DNA of 33,548 nt from Candidatus Levyibacteriota bacterium (GCA_027459725.1 DAIDHK010000014.1:1-33548); one strand, 5' to 3'. Counted from the first letter of the stretch, positions 9,433-18,780 are shown. Notes: generated from the sequence alone by a model not told the origin. Numbers and translations: made by a program.

Positions 9433-10695
9433 ATGAAAAAGTATGATGTTAAGAATCTAAAATTAGCTGATGAAGGAAAATTGAAAATTGAATGGGCCGC
9501 ACAGGCTATGTCTGTTTTGCAAACAATACAAAAACGTTTTGTTAGAGATAAACCATTTAAGAAATTAAAGATTGCGACGTGTTTACATATTACTTCTGAA
9601 ACAGCTAACTTATTAATTACTTTAAAAAAAGGTGGAGCAGAAGTAGTTGCATGTGCTTCCAATCCACTCTCTACTCAAGACAGTGTGGCAGCAGCTTTAG
9701 TCAAGCATTTTGATATTCCCACATATGCGATTAAAGGTGAAGATAACAAGACCTATTTCGCACACTTAAATGCTGCATTGGACACTCATCCAAGTATTAC
9801 TATGGATGATGGTGCAGATCTTGTGCATATGTTACATACAGAAAGAAAAGATCAGTTAGCTGATATCATTGGCTCCTCAGAGGAAACAACAACTGGTGTT
9901 ATTCGTTTGCGCGCGATGGAAAATGAGAAAGCATTAAAAATTCCAGTTATAGCTGTTAATGATTCTGATACCAAGCATTTGTTTGATAACCGGTATGGGA
10001 CTGGTCAGTCAACCATTGATGGTGTAATTCGTGCTACGAATATGCTATTGGCCGGAAAAACTTTTGTAGTTGGAGGTTATGGTTGGTGTGGGCGCGGTAT
10101 TGCAGCAAGAGCCAAAGGTATGGGAAGTCATGTTATTATCCTAGAAGTTGACCCAGTTCGGGCACTGGAAGCAGTAATGGACGGTTTTGTTGTTATGCCT
10201 ATAGAACAAGCAGTTAAATTGGGAGATATTTTTGTAAGTGCGACTGGAGACAAACATGTCATAAATATCAAACATATGCTTGCCATGAAAGATGGAGCAG
10301 TAGTAGCTAACTCCGGTCATTTTGATGTGGAAATAGATATGGCTGGTTTGGAAAAAATTAAGAAATCCAAACGTAGTATCCGAATGTCAATGCATGAATA
10401 TGTTATGCCTTCTGGAAAAAAAATTTATGTCTTAGGGGAAGGACGATTAGTAAATCTGGCAGCTGCCGAAGGTCATCCTGCTGAGGTGATGGATATGAGT
10501 TTTGCCAATCAAGCTTTAGCAGCCGAATACATATTACATCATAAAGGGAAGTTAAAAAATAGAGTTTATATTTTACCAAAACAACTGGATCAGGAAGTAG
10601 CTAGATTAAAATTAAAATCAATGGGAATTAGTTTTGATAAGTTAACAGCAGAGCAAAAAGCCTATTTATCTTCCTGGGACGAAGGAACGAGGTAA
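9433..10695 (+). CDS. ahcY: Adenosylhomocysteinase (S-adenosyl-L-homocysteine hydrolase)
   Basis: NAD-binding VVGGYGWCGRGIAARAKGMG, DDGADLVHMLH, EETTTGVIRLRAM, LGEGRLVNLAAAEGHPAEVMDMSFANQALA. Confidence 0.95.
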   Translation: MKKYDVKNLKLADEGKLKIEWAAQAMSVLQTIQKRFVRDKPFKKLKIATCLHITSETANLLITLKKGGAEVVACASNPLSTQDSVAAALVKHFDIPTYAIKGEDNKTYFAHLNAALDTHPSITMDDGADLVHMLHTERKDQLADIIGSSEETTTGVIRLRAMENEKALKIPVIAVNDSDTKHLFDNRYGTGQSTIDGVIRATNMLLAGKTFVVGGYGWCGRGIAARAKGMGSHVIILEVDPVRALEAVMDGFVVMPIEQAVKLGDIFVSATGDKHVINIKHMLAMKDGAVVANSGHFDVEIDMAGLEKIKKSKRSIRMSMHEYVMPSGKKIYVLGEGRLVNLAAAEGHPAEVMDMSFANQALAAEYILHHKGKLKNRVYILPKQLDQEVARLKLKSMGISFDKLTAEQKAYLSSWDEGTR

Positions 10696-10754
10696 TTTTT
10701 TTTCTCAAATATGAGTGCAGTATTCTCCTATGAATCTTTAAAAAAATTTTTAGC

Positions 10755-10783
10755 TTGAACAGAAGTATTATGAATGCTAAAAT
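10755..10783 (+). promoter_or_regulatory. Putative sigma70 promoter for tRNA-Phe
   Basis: TTGAAC (10755-10760), 17-nt spacer, TAAAAT (10778-10783), 11 nt before the tRNA 5' end. Confidence 0.55.
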
Positions 10784-10791
10784 AGCATATA

Positions 10792-12378
10792 CTAGCCGAG
10801 GTAGCCAAGGTGGTCAAGGCACGTGTCTGAAGAACACGCTATCTCAGTTCGACTCTGAGTCTCGGCACCAAGTGTGATGCTCGTATCGTCAAACATACGA
10901 ATTTGTTGATATATCAGGCTAATTTGGGAGTTCGATAAGCTAGAATCGCTCCATACCATTCCAGAAGGGCTAATCGAACTTATTAGTACGCGAATCTGGC
11001 TTAGATTCGACATTTGGTACGTAGTTCCCAGGTTAGCAAACTTTTCCAGCATAAACTTTACTATTGCCTCAAGGTTATATTTCTGTAACAGTTCATCATT
11101 TTGTGCTACATGGATTGCAGCAATTTTCTCTTCAATTAGTTTATTCTGTTCTTTGAATATTTCATCCGAGTATACCCCACTTAAATTCTTTTGAATGAGC
11201 GATTGTCTTAATTCCTTTAATTTTTTTAGCTCGATATCAGCAGTCTCTTTTCGTTTTAACAATTGTGCACTTCTTTGATGATATGTTCTTCGTAGAAGAG
11301 CAATAAAGGCTGCTAGTCCTTCTTTCGTAAGTGAAATTGAAGATAGATAAGAAATAACAGCTTTGTTTAGTTTATCTACCGGTATAGATGCGGAACCACA
11401 ACGTTTATTGCAAATATAATACGCATATTTAGCATGTTCTCCCTTACTCCACGCTCCTGTTAATGGGTTTCCACAGGTACATCTTATTATCCCTCGCAAT
11501 GGGAACTCTGGATTATCTTTTATCCTTTTTGGAAGAGCTACATTAATATTAGTGTTACGACCGTCAAGAACAGCCTGGACGCGATAAAATATCGCTTCTG
11601 TAACCATTGGTATATGTTGTCCTCTTATCTCTTCAGGATACCGCGAAGAAGTTAATAATCCGATATAGAATTTGTTACGAAACATTCGGTTGATTGCTTG
11701 AGGCTGAATTAAATAGTCTTTGCCCTTAAATGCTTGTCTTACTCCGTATTCGTTCAATATATTTGTCATTTCGGAAAGGGTTTTCGTTCCTGTTGCCATA
11801 AGTTCCCACGCTTGAACAAGCTTATCCCAAACTTTTATATCTTTGACAGCATAGCCATTTTCATTTTTATATCCGAATGGTGGTATTGCACTTGGAAGTC
11901 CAGCTAAAAATCTAGCTCTCAGACCGTTTCGTGTTCTCTCGCTTTTTACATCATTATCCATCTGTGCAAAACTAGCTAACATAGACTCAATGAACCGTTC
12001 TGTTGGACTATTACCAGTAGGCTCAGAAGCGGAAATGATTTCAATACTATATTCTGAGAGTTTCTTTCGAATAGATAGATAGTCTTGCAGTTGTCGAGAA
12101 ATTCTATCAAGTCTATAGATAATAACTCCATTAATAGTTTTTTTATTTTTGCGACAATATTCAAGTAATTCGATAAGTGCGGGTCTACCTATAATGTTTT
12201 TGGCGGATCGTCCCTCTTCTTTGAAGACCTTAACAATTTCCATGCCGCGTCTTTCAGCTTCCTGTTTACAAATTTTTTCCTGTGTTTCCAGGGAAAAATT
12301 GTCAACTTGTTCTTCTGTAGATACGCGAAGATATATCACTGCACTATTTCCAATTTTAGTATTATTTAGTGGATCCAT
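10792..12378 (-). CDS. Large serine recombinase (resolvase + recombinase + zinc ribbon); 3' end lies antisense across tRNA-Phe
   Basis: VIYLRVSTEEQVDNFSLETQ catalytic motif; YRLDRISRQLQDY; zinc ribbon RCTCGNPLTGAWSKGEHAKYAYYICNKRCG; C-terminal GAETQSRTEIACSSDTCLDHLGYLG is the antisense translation of the tRNA. Confidence 0.95.
   Translation of the reverse strand: MDPLNNTKIGNSAVIYLRVSTEEQVDNFSLETQEKICKQEAERRGMEIVKVFKEEGRSAKNIIGRPALIELLEYCRKNKKTINGVIIYRLDRISRQLQDYLSIRKKLSEYSIEIISASEPTGNSPTERFIESMLASFAQMDNDVKSERTRNGLRARFLAGLPSAIPPFGYKNENGYAVKDIKVWDKLVQAWELMATGTKTLSEMTNILNEYGVRQAFKGKDYLIQPQAINRMFRNKFYIGLLTSSRYPEEIRGQHIPMVTEAIFYRVQAVLDGRNTNINVALPKRIKDNPEFPLRGIIRCTCGNPLTGAWSKGEHAKYAYYICNKRCGSASIPVDKLNKAVISYLSSISLTKEGLAAFIALLRRTYHQRSAQLLKRKETADIELKKLKELRQSLIQKNLSGVYSDEIFKEQNKLIEEKIAAIHVAQNDELLQKYNLEAIVKFMLEKFANLGTTYQMSNLSQIRVLISSISPSGMVWSDSSLSNSQISLIYQQIRMFDDTSITLGAETQSRTEIACSSDTCLDHLGYLG
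10795..10870 (+). tRNA. tRNA-Phe (GAA), CCA encoded
   Basis: gccgagg/tctcggc acceptor; D-stem gcc/ggc; anticodon stem cgtgt/acacg with loop ctGAAga; T-arm ctcag-ttcgact-ctgag; 3' A+CCA. 76 nt. Confidence 0.95.
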
Positions 12379-12380
12379 AC

Positions 12381-12689
12381 TTATCCTTTGTTAATAACTT
12401 CTCTTAAAGTTATTCCGTTAAAAATGTCCTTTTCGAATTCATCCATCCATGTATCAATTAAAAATTGAAAGTTTGTGATAACGCACTCTATTTGTTCATC
12501 AGAAAACGCTTTTCCAATTTCTCCTAAATGTTTTCGTGTTTTGATAATTTTATTTTCTTCTGTCTGATCTAAAAATATAGAATTTATTGCTTTTTCAAGC
12601 GGTGCTCGCGGGTTTTGTTCAGCAGTTTGCTTAACTGGTGTGGTAACAGTTTCAAGTGATGCAAATTGTGGTAATTCAGCAGGATTCAT
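12381..12689 (-). CDS. Hypothetical protein co-oriented with and abutting the recombinase
   Basis: 102 aa, stop 2 nt upstream of the recombinase start; no recognised domain. Confidence 0.65.
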   Translation of the reverse strand: MNPAELPQFASLETVTTPVKQTAEQNPRAPLEKAINSIFLDQTEENKIIKTRKHLGEIGKAFSDEQIECVITNFQFLIDTWMDEFEKDIFNGITLREVINKG

Positions 12690-12702
12690 AGTTAATCTAT
12701 AC

Positions 12703-12741
12703 TATCACGATGAGAATAGTATATATCACGAAGGGAATAGT
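12703..12741. repeat. Two 18-bp direct repeats at 21-bp period (possible operator of the recombinase operon)
   Basis: tatcacgatgagaatagt (12703-12720) and tatcacgaagggaatagt (12724-12741), 2 mismatches, just upstream of the 12689 start. Confidence 0.5.
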
Positions 12742-12937
12742 TGTCAAGCTTAAATCGAGGCTAATTTAAGAATCCTACCGAATAATTTTCTTCATGCATT
12801 GCTAAAAAAGGGCAGTTGTTTTTTTCAATGCGTGAAAAAATTGCTAAGCTACATTTCTGAAAATGCTGCACAGAACCTTGCCACTCTAAGAGCTTTATGA
12901 TATAGTCTGATCTACTTATGGTATCCTGCTCCTTTTT

Positions 12938-15900
12938 ATGTTATTCAACAGATTTGTCACTGTTGTTCTCCTAGCTTTTCTTGCTTTAATGCTCGTTACT
13001 CCTCATGCGTTTGCAGTTGACCTATCTACATACGCCCAGCAACAAATTGACTATTATAATGCCCACAACCCATATATAAATGGCACTGCGAAAGAACCTA
13101 TTCCGCCTGCAGATACTCCTACCCCAACACCTACTATTTCTTTTGCTTATACACCTTCTTCAACTGATAATCCTAGCGAAGTGGAATTACTGAATAAATT
13201 AAGATATGATGGCCTGTCCAATGGTCAGGTATTACTTCTCTATATCATATTATCAATTCCATTTATTCCATTAGCATGGAAACTGAGTTTATATAACACA
13301 TACTCGGGAAGCCAATTAGCTCATCTTTCTCCATACCAGGCTACTTTGGCTGTTATTTTATGGCCTTTTGCATTGATAATCTTTCTCATTCTCGGATTCA
13401 TCTTCATTCGTTGGTTTTTGCAAACAATATTTCCATTTATTTTGCGTCGATTTGCTAAGAAGGGTTTATCAAAAACATTTCTTCAATTAATATTCCCATC
13501 AGATACGAGTAAATCAGCATATGCTACTGAACAGTTATATGTTCTAGTACATTCATTTGCTCGTCGTAGTAGTTTCTTTGATCAACTTACACAGTTTAAA
13601 AAAACATATTCCTTTGAACTAGTATCCACGAAAGATAAGGGTATACGATATATCTTTGGTATACCAACCAAGGAAGCAGAAATTATGAAAAGAAGTCTAT
13701 TATCTTTTCTTCCTGGAATAAAAATAGTAGAAGTCCCAGATTATATACCTAGTCTGATGGATATACATGGTGCACTAAATATTGCTGAGCTAAAGCTTTC
13801 ATCACATTTCGCATTGCCACTCAATACACAAAAAGCATTGTCACAACATGATCCCATGATGTATCTGACTGGAAACATGACCAAACTTGCCCAAGATGAA
13901 TTAATTTCATTTCAAGTAGTCACCACACCGATATTATCTGGAATTCACCGAAACGTAATTTCTGAGATGCAAAAGCTTAGGTACAAAATGTATAGAAACC
14001 AGCCACTAACTAATACGCTTCAGAAAAACCCAATTGAAATAGTTGTATCTCTTCCAGGGGTAAATATTTTGTGGTTTTGCTTAAAAGCAACAATTCTTAT
14101 TCTTAAATTTATAATTATGTTCGTATTTAGCATGTTAATGGGGTTGATCGATCCCAAGAACACCTCAGCTATTCCATTCTTAGCTAATACCGAAATTAAA
14201 ATTCCATCTGTAATGGTAAATCCATACGAACAGGAACTGCAGAGAATTGTTAAAACAAAAGTTGATCAACAGTTATTTGAAACCTCAATTCGCATCCTAG
14301 TAATAGGTCAAGATCGAAACGAAGTTAGTATGCGAATGAATGGACTTTTATCTTCATTTGCACCAATGAGTAGTACCTATCAAATGCTACTATCCAAAGG
14401 TAGCCTTTTACCAAGAAATATTCGTATCAAACAACGATTACAGCAATTTAGTGATCGAGTACTCGCTATGAATACAGCCTTGAATAAAAATCCTGTTTTA
14501 TCAACTTCAGAAATTGCAGACATTTATCATTTCCCATATACCGATACAACAAAAACTGAGGATATGGTCAAATCTATGAGCCAAGATTTACCTGCTCCGC
14601 TCCTGCTTAAGCAGGACAAAGAGCAAGACGTAGTTTTTGGTAAAAATACATATGGAGGAAGTGAGATTAATATTGGCCTTACTGATGATGAGCGCTCACG
14701 TCATATGTATTTGATTGGACAAACTGGTTCTGGAAAATCAACTGTGCTTTTTCATATGGCAAAAGACGATATTAAAAAAGGACGAGGGATATGTGTTATT
14801 GATCCCCATGGAGATTTAGTTGAGGATTTACTTACAGTTATTCCTGAAGAGAGAATTAATGATGTCGTATATATTAATCCGTTTGACATAAAATATCCGG
14901 TCAATATCAACCTCCTGGAGTTAACCCCAGATCTTGATGAAGACGATTTAGAACTTGAGAAAGAACTAGTTGCGGAAAGCGTTATTTCAATTTTTAGAAG
15001 AATTTTTCAAAAAGATGAACAAGTTGACGCACATCGAATCGAATATATTCTTAGAAATACTATATACACTGCATTTTACGTCAAAGACGCAACCATATTC
15101 ACGATTTTTGATTTACTTACAGATGAGAAATTACGTCAGGAGACGATAACCAAAATTGATGATTATCATCTAAAGAACTTCTGGAAGAGTGAATTCGAGA
15201 AGGCAGGAGATTATCAGGTTATCAAAATGATCAGTGGAGTGACAGCAAAAATTGGTAGATTTCTCTTCTCTCCGATTGCTAAACGAATTTTAGAGCAACC
15301 ACATTCAACTATTTCGTTTGATAAGTTATTAGATGAGGGTAAAATAATCCTTTGTAATGTCAGTGAAGGAAAACTCAGTGAGGACACATCTCAACTTCTT
15401 GGTACAACAATTATTGCCAAAATACATTTAGCAATGCTAAAAAGAGCGCGAACTGATAAAGCATTGAGAAGCGCATTTTATTTATCAGTTGATGAATTCC
15501 AGAATTTTGCTACTCCATCATTTACTAAATTGCTTTCCGGTGGTAGAAAATTTGGTCTTCGTGTGACAATTGCCGAACAGTCGACAACTCAACAGGACAA
15601 TTCAAGAATTACAAATATGATTTTGGCTAATGTGGGAACTGTTATTTGTTTTAAAACTGCCAGTCCAGTCGATGAAGACTTACTACTCCCTCAATTTAGC
15701 CCATTGGTGAAAAAAGGAGAGATATTAAATCTTCCTAGATTTCACTTCTATATCAAACTTGGAAGTATTGAACCACAGGAACCATTTTCAGGTACTACGC
15801 TTCCTATGCAAGACAAAAGAGATAAAAAGGAAATTGAGCAGATCGTTGCAACTTCACAGAAAAATTACGCCAGTATATATGTAAAACCAAAATTGAAAAA

Positions 15901-15985
15901 AGTAACCAATCCTGTTAAAGGTACTACCAAACACAATGGAAAAACAGGTAAGAAACGTAAAAGCGTCAGTACATTGACCGACTGA
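12938..15985 (+). CDS. VirD4/TraG-like type IV secretion/conjugation coupling ATPase (TraM-recognition/DUF87-like)
   Basis: Signal/TM N-terminus; Walker A LIGQTGSGKST; IDPHGDLVEDLL; Walker B-like FYLSVDEFQNFATPSFTKLLSGGRKFGLRVTIAEQST. Confidence 0.85.
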   Translation: MLFNRFVTVVLLAFLALMLVTPHAFAVDLSTYAQQQIDYYNAHNPYINGTAKEPIPPADTPTPTPTISFAYTPSSTDNPSEVELLNKLRYDGLSNGQVLLLYIILSIPFIPLAWKLSLYNTYSGSQLAHLSPYQATLAVILWPFALIIFLILGFIFIRWFLQTIFPFILRRFAKKGLSKTFLQLIFPSDTSKSAYATEQLYVLVHSFARRSSFFDQLTQFKKTYSFELVSTKDKGIRYIFGIPTKEAEIMKRSLLSFLPGIKIVEVPDYIPSLMDIHGALNIAELKLSSHFALPLNTQKALSQHDPMMYLTGNMTKLAQDELISFQVVTTPILSGIHRNVISEMQKLRYKMYRNQPLTNTLQKNPIEIVVSLPGVNILWFCLKATILILKFIIMFVFSMLMGLIDPKNTSAIPFLANTEIKIPSVMVNPYEQELQRIVKTKVDQQLFETSIRILVIGQDRNEVSMRMNGLLSSFAPMSSTYQMLLSKGSLLPRNIRIKQRLQQFSDRVLAMNTALNKNPVLSTSEIADIYHFPYTDTTKTEDMVKSMSQDLPAPLLLKQDKEQDVVFGKNTYGGSEINIGLTDDERSRHMYLIGQTGSGKSTVLFHMAKDDIKKGRGICVIDPHGDLVEDLLTVIPEERINDVVYINPFDIKYPVNINLLELTPDLDEDDLELEKELVAESVISIFRRIFQKDEQVDAHRIEYILRNTIYTAFYVKDATIFTIFDLLTDEKLRQETITKIDDYHLKNFWKSEFEKAGDYQVIKMISGVTAKIGRFLFSPIAKRILEQPHSTISFDKLLDEGKIILCNVSEGKLSEDTSQLLGTTIIAKIHLAMLKRARTDKALRSAFYLSVDEFQNFATPSFTKLLSGGRKFGLRVTIAEQSTTQQDNSRITNMILANVGTVICFKTASPVDEDLLLPQFSPLVKKGEILNLPRFHFYIKLGSIEPQEPFSGTTLPMQDKRDKKEIEQIVATSQKNYASIYVKPKLKKVTNPVKGTTKHNGKTGKKRKSVSTLTD

Positions 15986-16087
15986 AGAAACAGTGTATAC
16001 CCATGTACACCATATTTACGTATTTTTGAGCCTAAAAGAGATAATTCTTTCTCTTCCTTACTCTTATATATAAGAGAGGAGAAAACA

Positions 16088-16882
16088 ATGAAAAAACAAA
16101 CACAACAAAATAACACAAAACAAACCACAATCCTAAAACTTAAACAAAGACAAATAGAAATACTAGAATTAACCTTTCGATTCAGATTCCTCAATACAAC
16201 ACATATTCAAAACTTACTAAATCACAAATCAAAAGATAAAATTATAAAATGGCTAAATGAATTAGTAGAAAACCATTATTTATTCAAATTCTATCAACAA
16301 CAAGTTCCAAGCATTCCAGCATTGTATTGTTTGGATAAAGAAAGTATTAATTACTTTAGAGCTAAAGAAATAGAGGAAAAATTACTAAAACGTATTTATA
16401 AAGAAAAAACTTTATCCGTAAAGTTTAGAACTCATTGCCTATTATTAGTACATATCTATATCTCTCTACAATCACTTGTTAAAACAACAAAAGCAACACT
16501 TACGTTTTATACAAAAACTGATTTGGATAATATAAATCACCTGATAGAACCTGCCCCGGATAGTTATTTTATAATCACAGAGAAAAATAAAATGAAGAAG
16601 CGCTACTTTCTAGAAGCTTATGAGCCGTATAAACCCTGGAAAACGTATAAATGGCGTGTGCGGCAATATATAAACTATCACAAAAGTGATGATTGGCAGG
16701 ACAATACAAAAAAACCATTTCCTGAGCTGATCCTAATTTGCCCAACTAAAGAAATACAAAATTGGCTAGCAAAACAGATAAAAAAGCTTCGGAGAACTGT
16801 AGAACCGAAAATATATTTATCAACTTGGGAAGAAATACATAAATTTGGTATATCTATCCAGGTATTACACAAGATTGACTGA
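16088..16882 (+). CDS. Replication-relaxation (Replic_Relax) family protein
   Basis: 264 aa; wHTH-like N-terminus KQRQIEILELTFRFRFLNTTHIQNLLNHKSKDKIIKWLNELVENHYLFK..., position downstream of VirD4-like gene. Confidence 0.7.
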   Translation: MKKQTQQNNTKQTTILKLKQRQIEILELTFRFRFLNTTHIQNLLNHKSKDKIIKWLNELVENHYLFKFYQQQVPSIPALYCLDKESINYFRAKEIEEKLLKRIYKEKTLSVKFRTHCLLLVHIYISLQSLVKTTKATLTFYTKTDLDNINHLIEPAPDSYFIITEKNKMKKRYFLEAYEPYKPWKTYKWRVRQYINYHKSDDWQDNTKKPFPELILICPTKEIQNWLAKQIKKLRRTVEPKIYLSTWEEIHKFGISIQVLHKID

Positions 16883-16904
16883 GTAAATTGGGCAGGATTT
16901 GAAA

Positions 16905-17246
16905 CTACCTATTTTTGTCTAGACACTCAATTGAGCAATATCCTTCGAATGCACTAAAATCTTTCTCCTCATTTATCGCATCATGTTGGGTTCCTTCATA
17001 GCCACACTGCGGACAAGTATAGAATTGGACAATATATTCTTCTGATTCATCCAAAACTCCCACGTTATAATCTTCATCTGAAAGAAATACATACCCACTA
17101 GACGTATTAAAGTTCAGTGTTAATCCACTTCCCAAAAACTCTGCACCATGCTCTAGATATGCTTGTAAAAGAAGTCGTGCAAACATTAACTCTCGTATCC
17201 CAAATTGTGATAAATCCGCTGTAACAACTGTATTCATAATATTCAC
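16905..17246 (-). CDS. Hypothetical protein with C-terminal zinc-ribbon-like cysteines
   Basis: 113 aa; YTCPQCGYEG...GYCSIECLD. Confidence 0.6.
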   Translation of the reverse strand: MNIMNTVVTADLSQFGIRELMFARLLLQAYLEHGAEFLGSGLTLNFNTSSGYVFLSDEDYNVGVLDESEEYIVQFYTCPQCGYEGTQHDAINEEKDFSAFEGYCSIECLDKNR

Positions 17247-17281
17247 CCCTTTCTGGCTGCGTAAATTTGATAATTGTTTTT

Positions 17282-17306
17282 TAGGAAGCAGCCTGCCTGC
17301 TTCCTA
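17282..17306. repeat. 10-bp inverted repeat hairpin
   Basis: TAGGAAGCAG-cctgc-CTGCTTCCTA, perfect 10-bp stem. Confidence 0.8.
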
Positions 17307-17333
17307 TACATGCGTCAGCTTAAGCAGGGTGAA

Positions 17334-17381
17334 TTTTGCAAGGGTCCCGATTGCAATCGGGATTTATATACCCTTGCAAAA
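17334..17381. repeat. Nested inverted repeat (12-bp outer arms around an 18-bp perfect palindrome)
   Basis: TTTTGCAAGGGT (17334-17345) / ACCCTTGCAAAA (17370-17381) enclosing TCCCGATTGCAATCGGGA (17345-17362). Confidence 0.85.
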
Positions 17382-17452
17382 GAGGGGCGCAGCCCATTAG
17401 ATAAATAATTTGTGACTAGTCTTGTAATTGACAGTTTGCTAGACTAAAACTA

Positions 17453-17839
17453 ATGAACGCAAAGTTTTTAATGACATGGTTTAGTACTATTTCTCTCATT
17501 CTTGTATTGTGGGGTATAGTCTTTTCTTTCTTTGGCCTTGATATTCTTCCTGTAATCAATAAAAGCGTTTTATTGTCTTGGGAGAGTGCACTTTATGGAG
17601 CAATTATGATTGGGTGGGGTATAACTCTTTTCTTTATTGGAAGAATTGCTTTTCATAGAGGAGATACGCAACTAATGAAAATTATGGCATTTGGGCTTAC
17701 CAGTTGGCTTGTTATCGAAGGGTTATTCTCAGCGTATCTTGGGGTATGGTTTAATGTCGGAGTTGATATTGTAGTTTTATTTCTTTTTACTTTTCCGCTT
17801 ATAAAAACCATTAACTCAGAAAGAAAGAAAAGCAAGTAA
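17453..17839 (+). CDS. Small integral membrane protein, unknown function
   Basis: 128 aa with ~4 hydrophobic segments. Confidence 0.6.
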   Translation: MNAKFLMTWFSTISLILVLWGIVFSFFGLDILPVINKSVLLSWESALYGAIMIGWGITLFFIGRIAFHRGDTQLMKIMAFGLTSWLVIEGLFSAYLGVWFNVGVDIVVLFLFTFPLIKTINSERKKSK

Positions 17840-17850
17840 ACATGTGGCTC

Positions 17851-18735
17851 TTATATTTTTTCAGGTGTACATTCTGTTAATTCTGTTTCAATAGTTGCAT
17901 GTTCAATATGAAATTTTTCTTTTAACTTATCTTTAATGCTCTTAACTATTTTTATACTTTCCTGAACATCACAATCCTCAATAACTATATGACAAGACAA
18001 TGCGGCATAATGAGACGAGATAGCCCACAGATGCATATCGTCCACACCTTTGACTTTTGGTGTTGTTCTTATGAGCTCTTTTACTTTTTCAACATCCATA
18101 CCTTCAGGGATACCTTCGAGTAGGACATGTACTGCTTCTCTTGCTACTCTGAATGCCGCATAGAGCAACATGATACCAATAAAGATACTGATAATTGGAT
18201 CAATGACTGACTGGTGCGTCATGCTAATCAGAAACCCAGCAATAAGTGTACCCACGAGTGCTATGGCGTCAAATGCCATATTGATAAAGGTGCTTTTTAC
18301 ATTTAAATCTTTTTTATCTTTTGAAAGAATAAAAGCTATTGTTCCATTGACCAGAATGCCAACTAAAGCAACCATCATTATGGTCAGTCCTGAGACTTCG
18401 CGAGGATGCGAGAAAATACGATGTGCCGCTTCGTAAAAGATATAAAAGGCTAAGAGCACAAGAATCCCTGCGTTTAAAAGCGCAGTAAGTATTGATGCTC
18501 TACCATAACCATAGGAGTGCTCAGGGTTTGCCTCTCGTTGAGCAACTTTATTACCAAAGATGGAGATGATAATACTTAATGTATCTGTTAAGTTATGTCC
18601 TGCGTCAGAAAGTAAAGCTAAACTTCCAGACAGAATACCCACAATAAACTCAAAAATTGTGAAAGCAGTATTCAGAACAAGACTTACTTTTAATTTAGTA
18701 TCAGAATTAGCGGCATTATGATGTATGTCACTCAT
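17851..18735 (-). CDS. Cation diffusion facilitator (CDF/CzcD-like) transporter
   Basis: NTAFTIFEFIVGILSGSLALLSDAGHNLTDTLSIIISIFG, EANPEHSYGYGRAS, C-terminal cytoplasmic domain. Confidence 0.93.
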   Translation of the reverse strand: MSDIHHNAANSDTKLKVSLVLNTAFTIFEFIVGILSGSLALLSDAGHNLTDTLSIIISIFGNKVAQREANPEHSYGYGRASILTALLNAGILVLLAFYIFYEAAHRIFSHPREVSGLTIMMVALVGILVNGTIAFILSKDKKDLNVKSTFINMAFDAIALVGTLIAGFLISMTHQSVIDPIISIFIGIMLLYAAFRVAREAVHVLLEGIPEGMDVEKVKELIRTTPKVKGVDDMHLWAISSHYAALSCHIVIEDCDVQESIKIVKSIKDKLKEKFHIEHATIETELTECTPEKI

Positions 18736-18780
18736 AATACTTATTGTAACGCATGAAGGATTTTAACAGAAGGAGTATGT

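Noticed and set aside
15865-16194. Minus-strand ORF 109 aa
   Set aside because: Antisense across the end of the VirD4-like gene and start of the Replic_Relax gene; Cys/Phe-rich shadow frame.
17282-17381. Rho-independent terminator pair
   Set aside because: Strong stems but no T-tract directly downstream on either strand; retained as structured site of unknown role.
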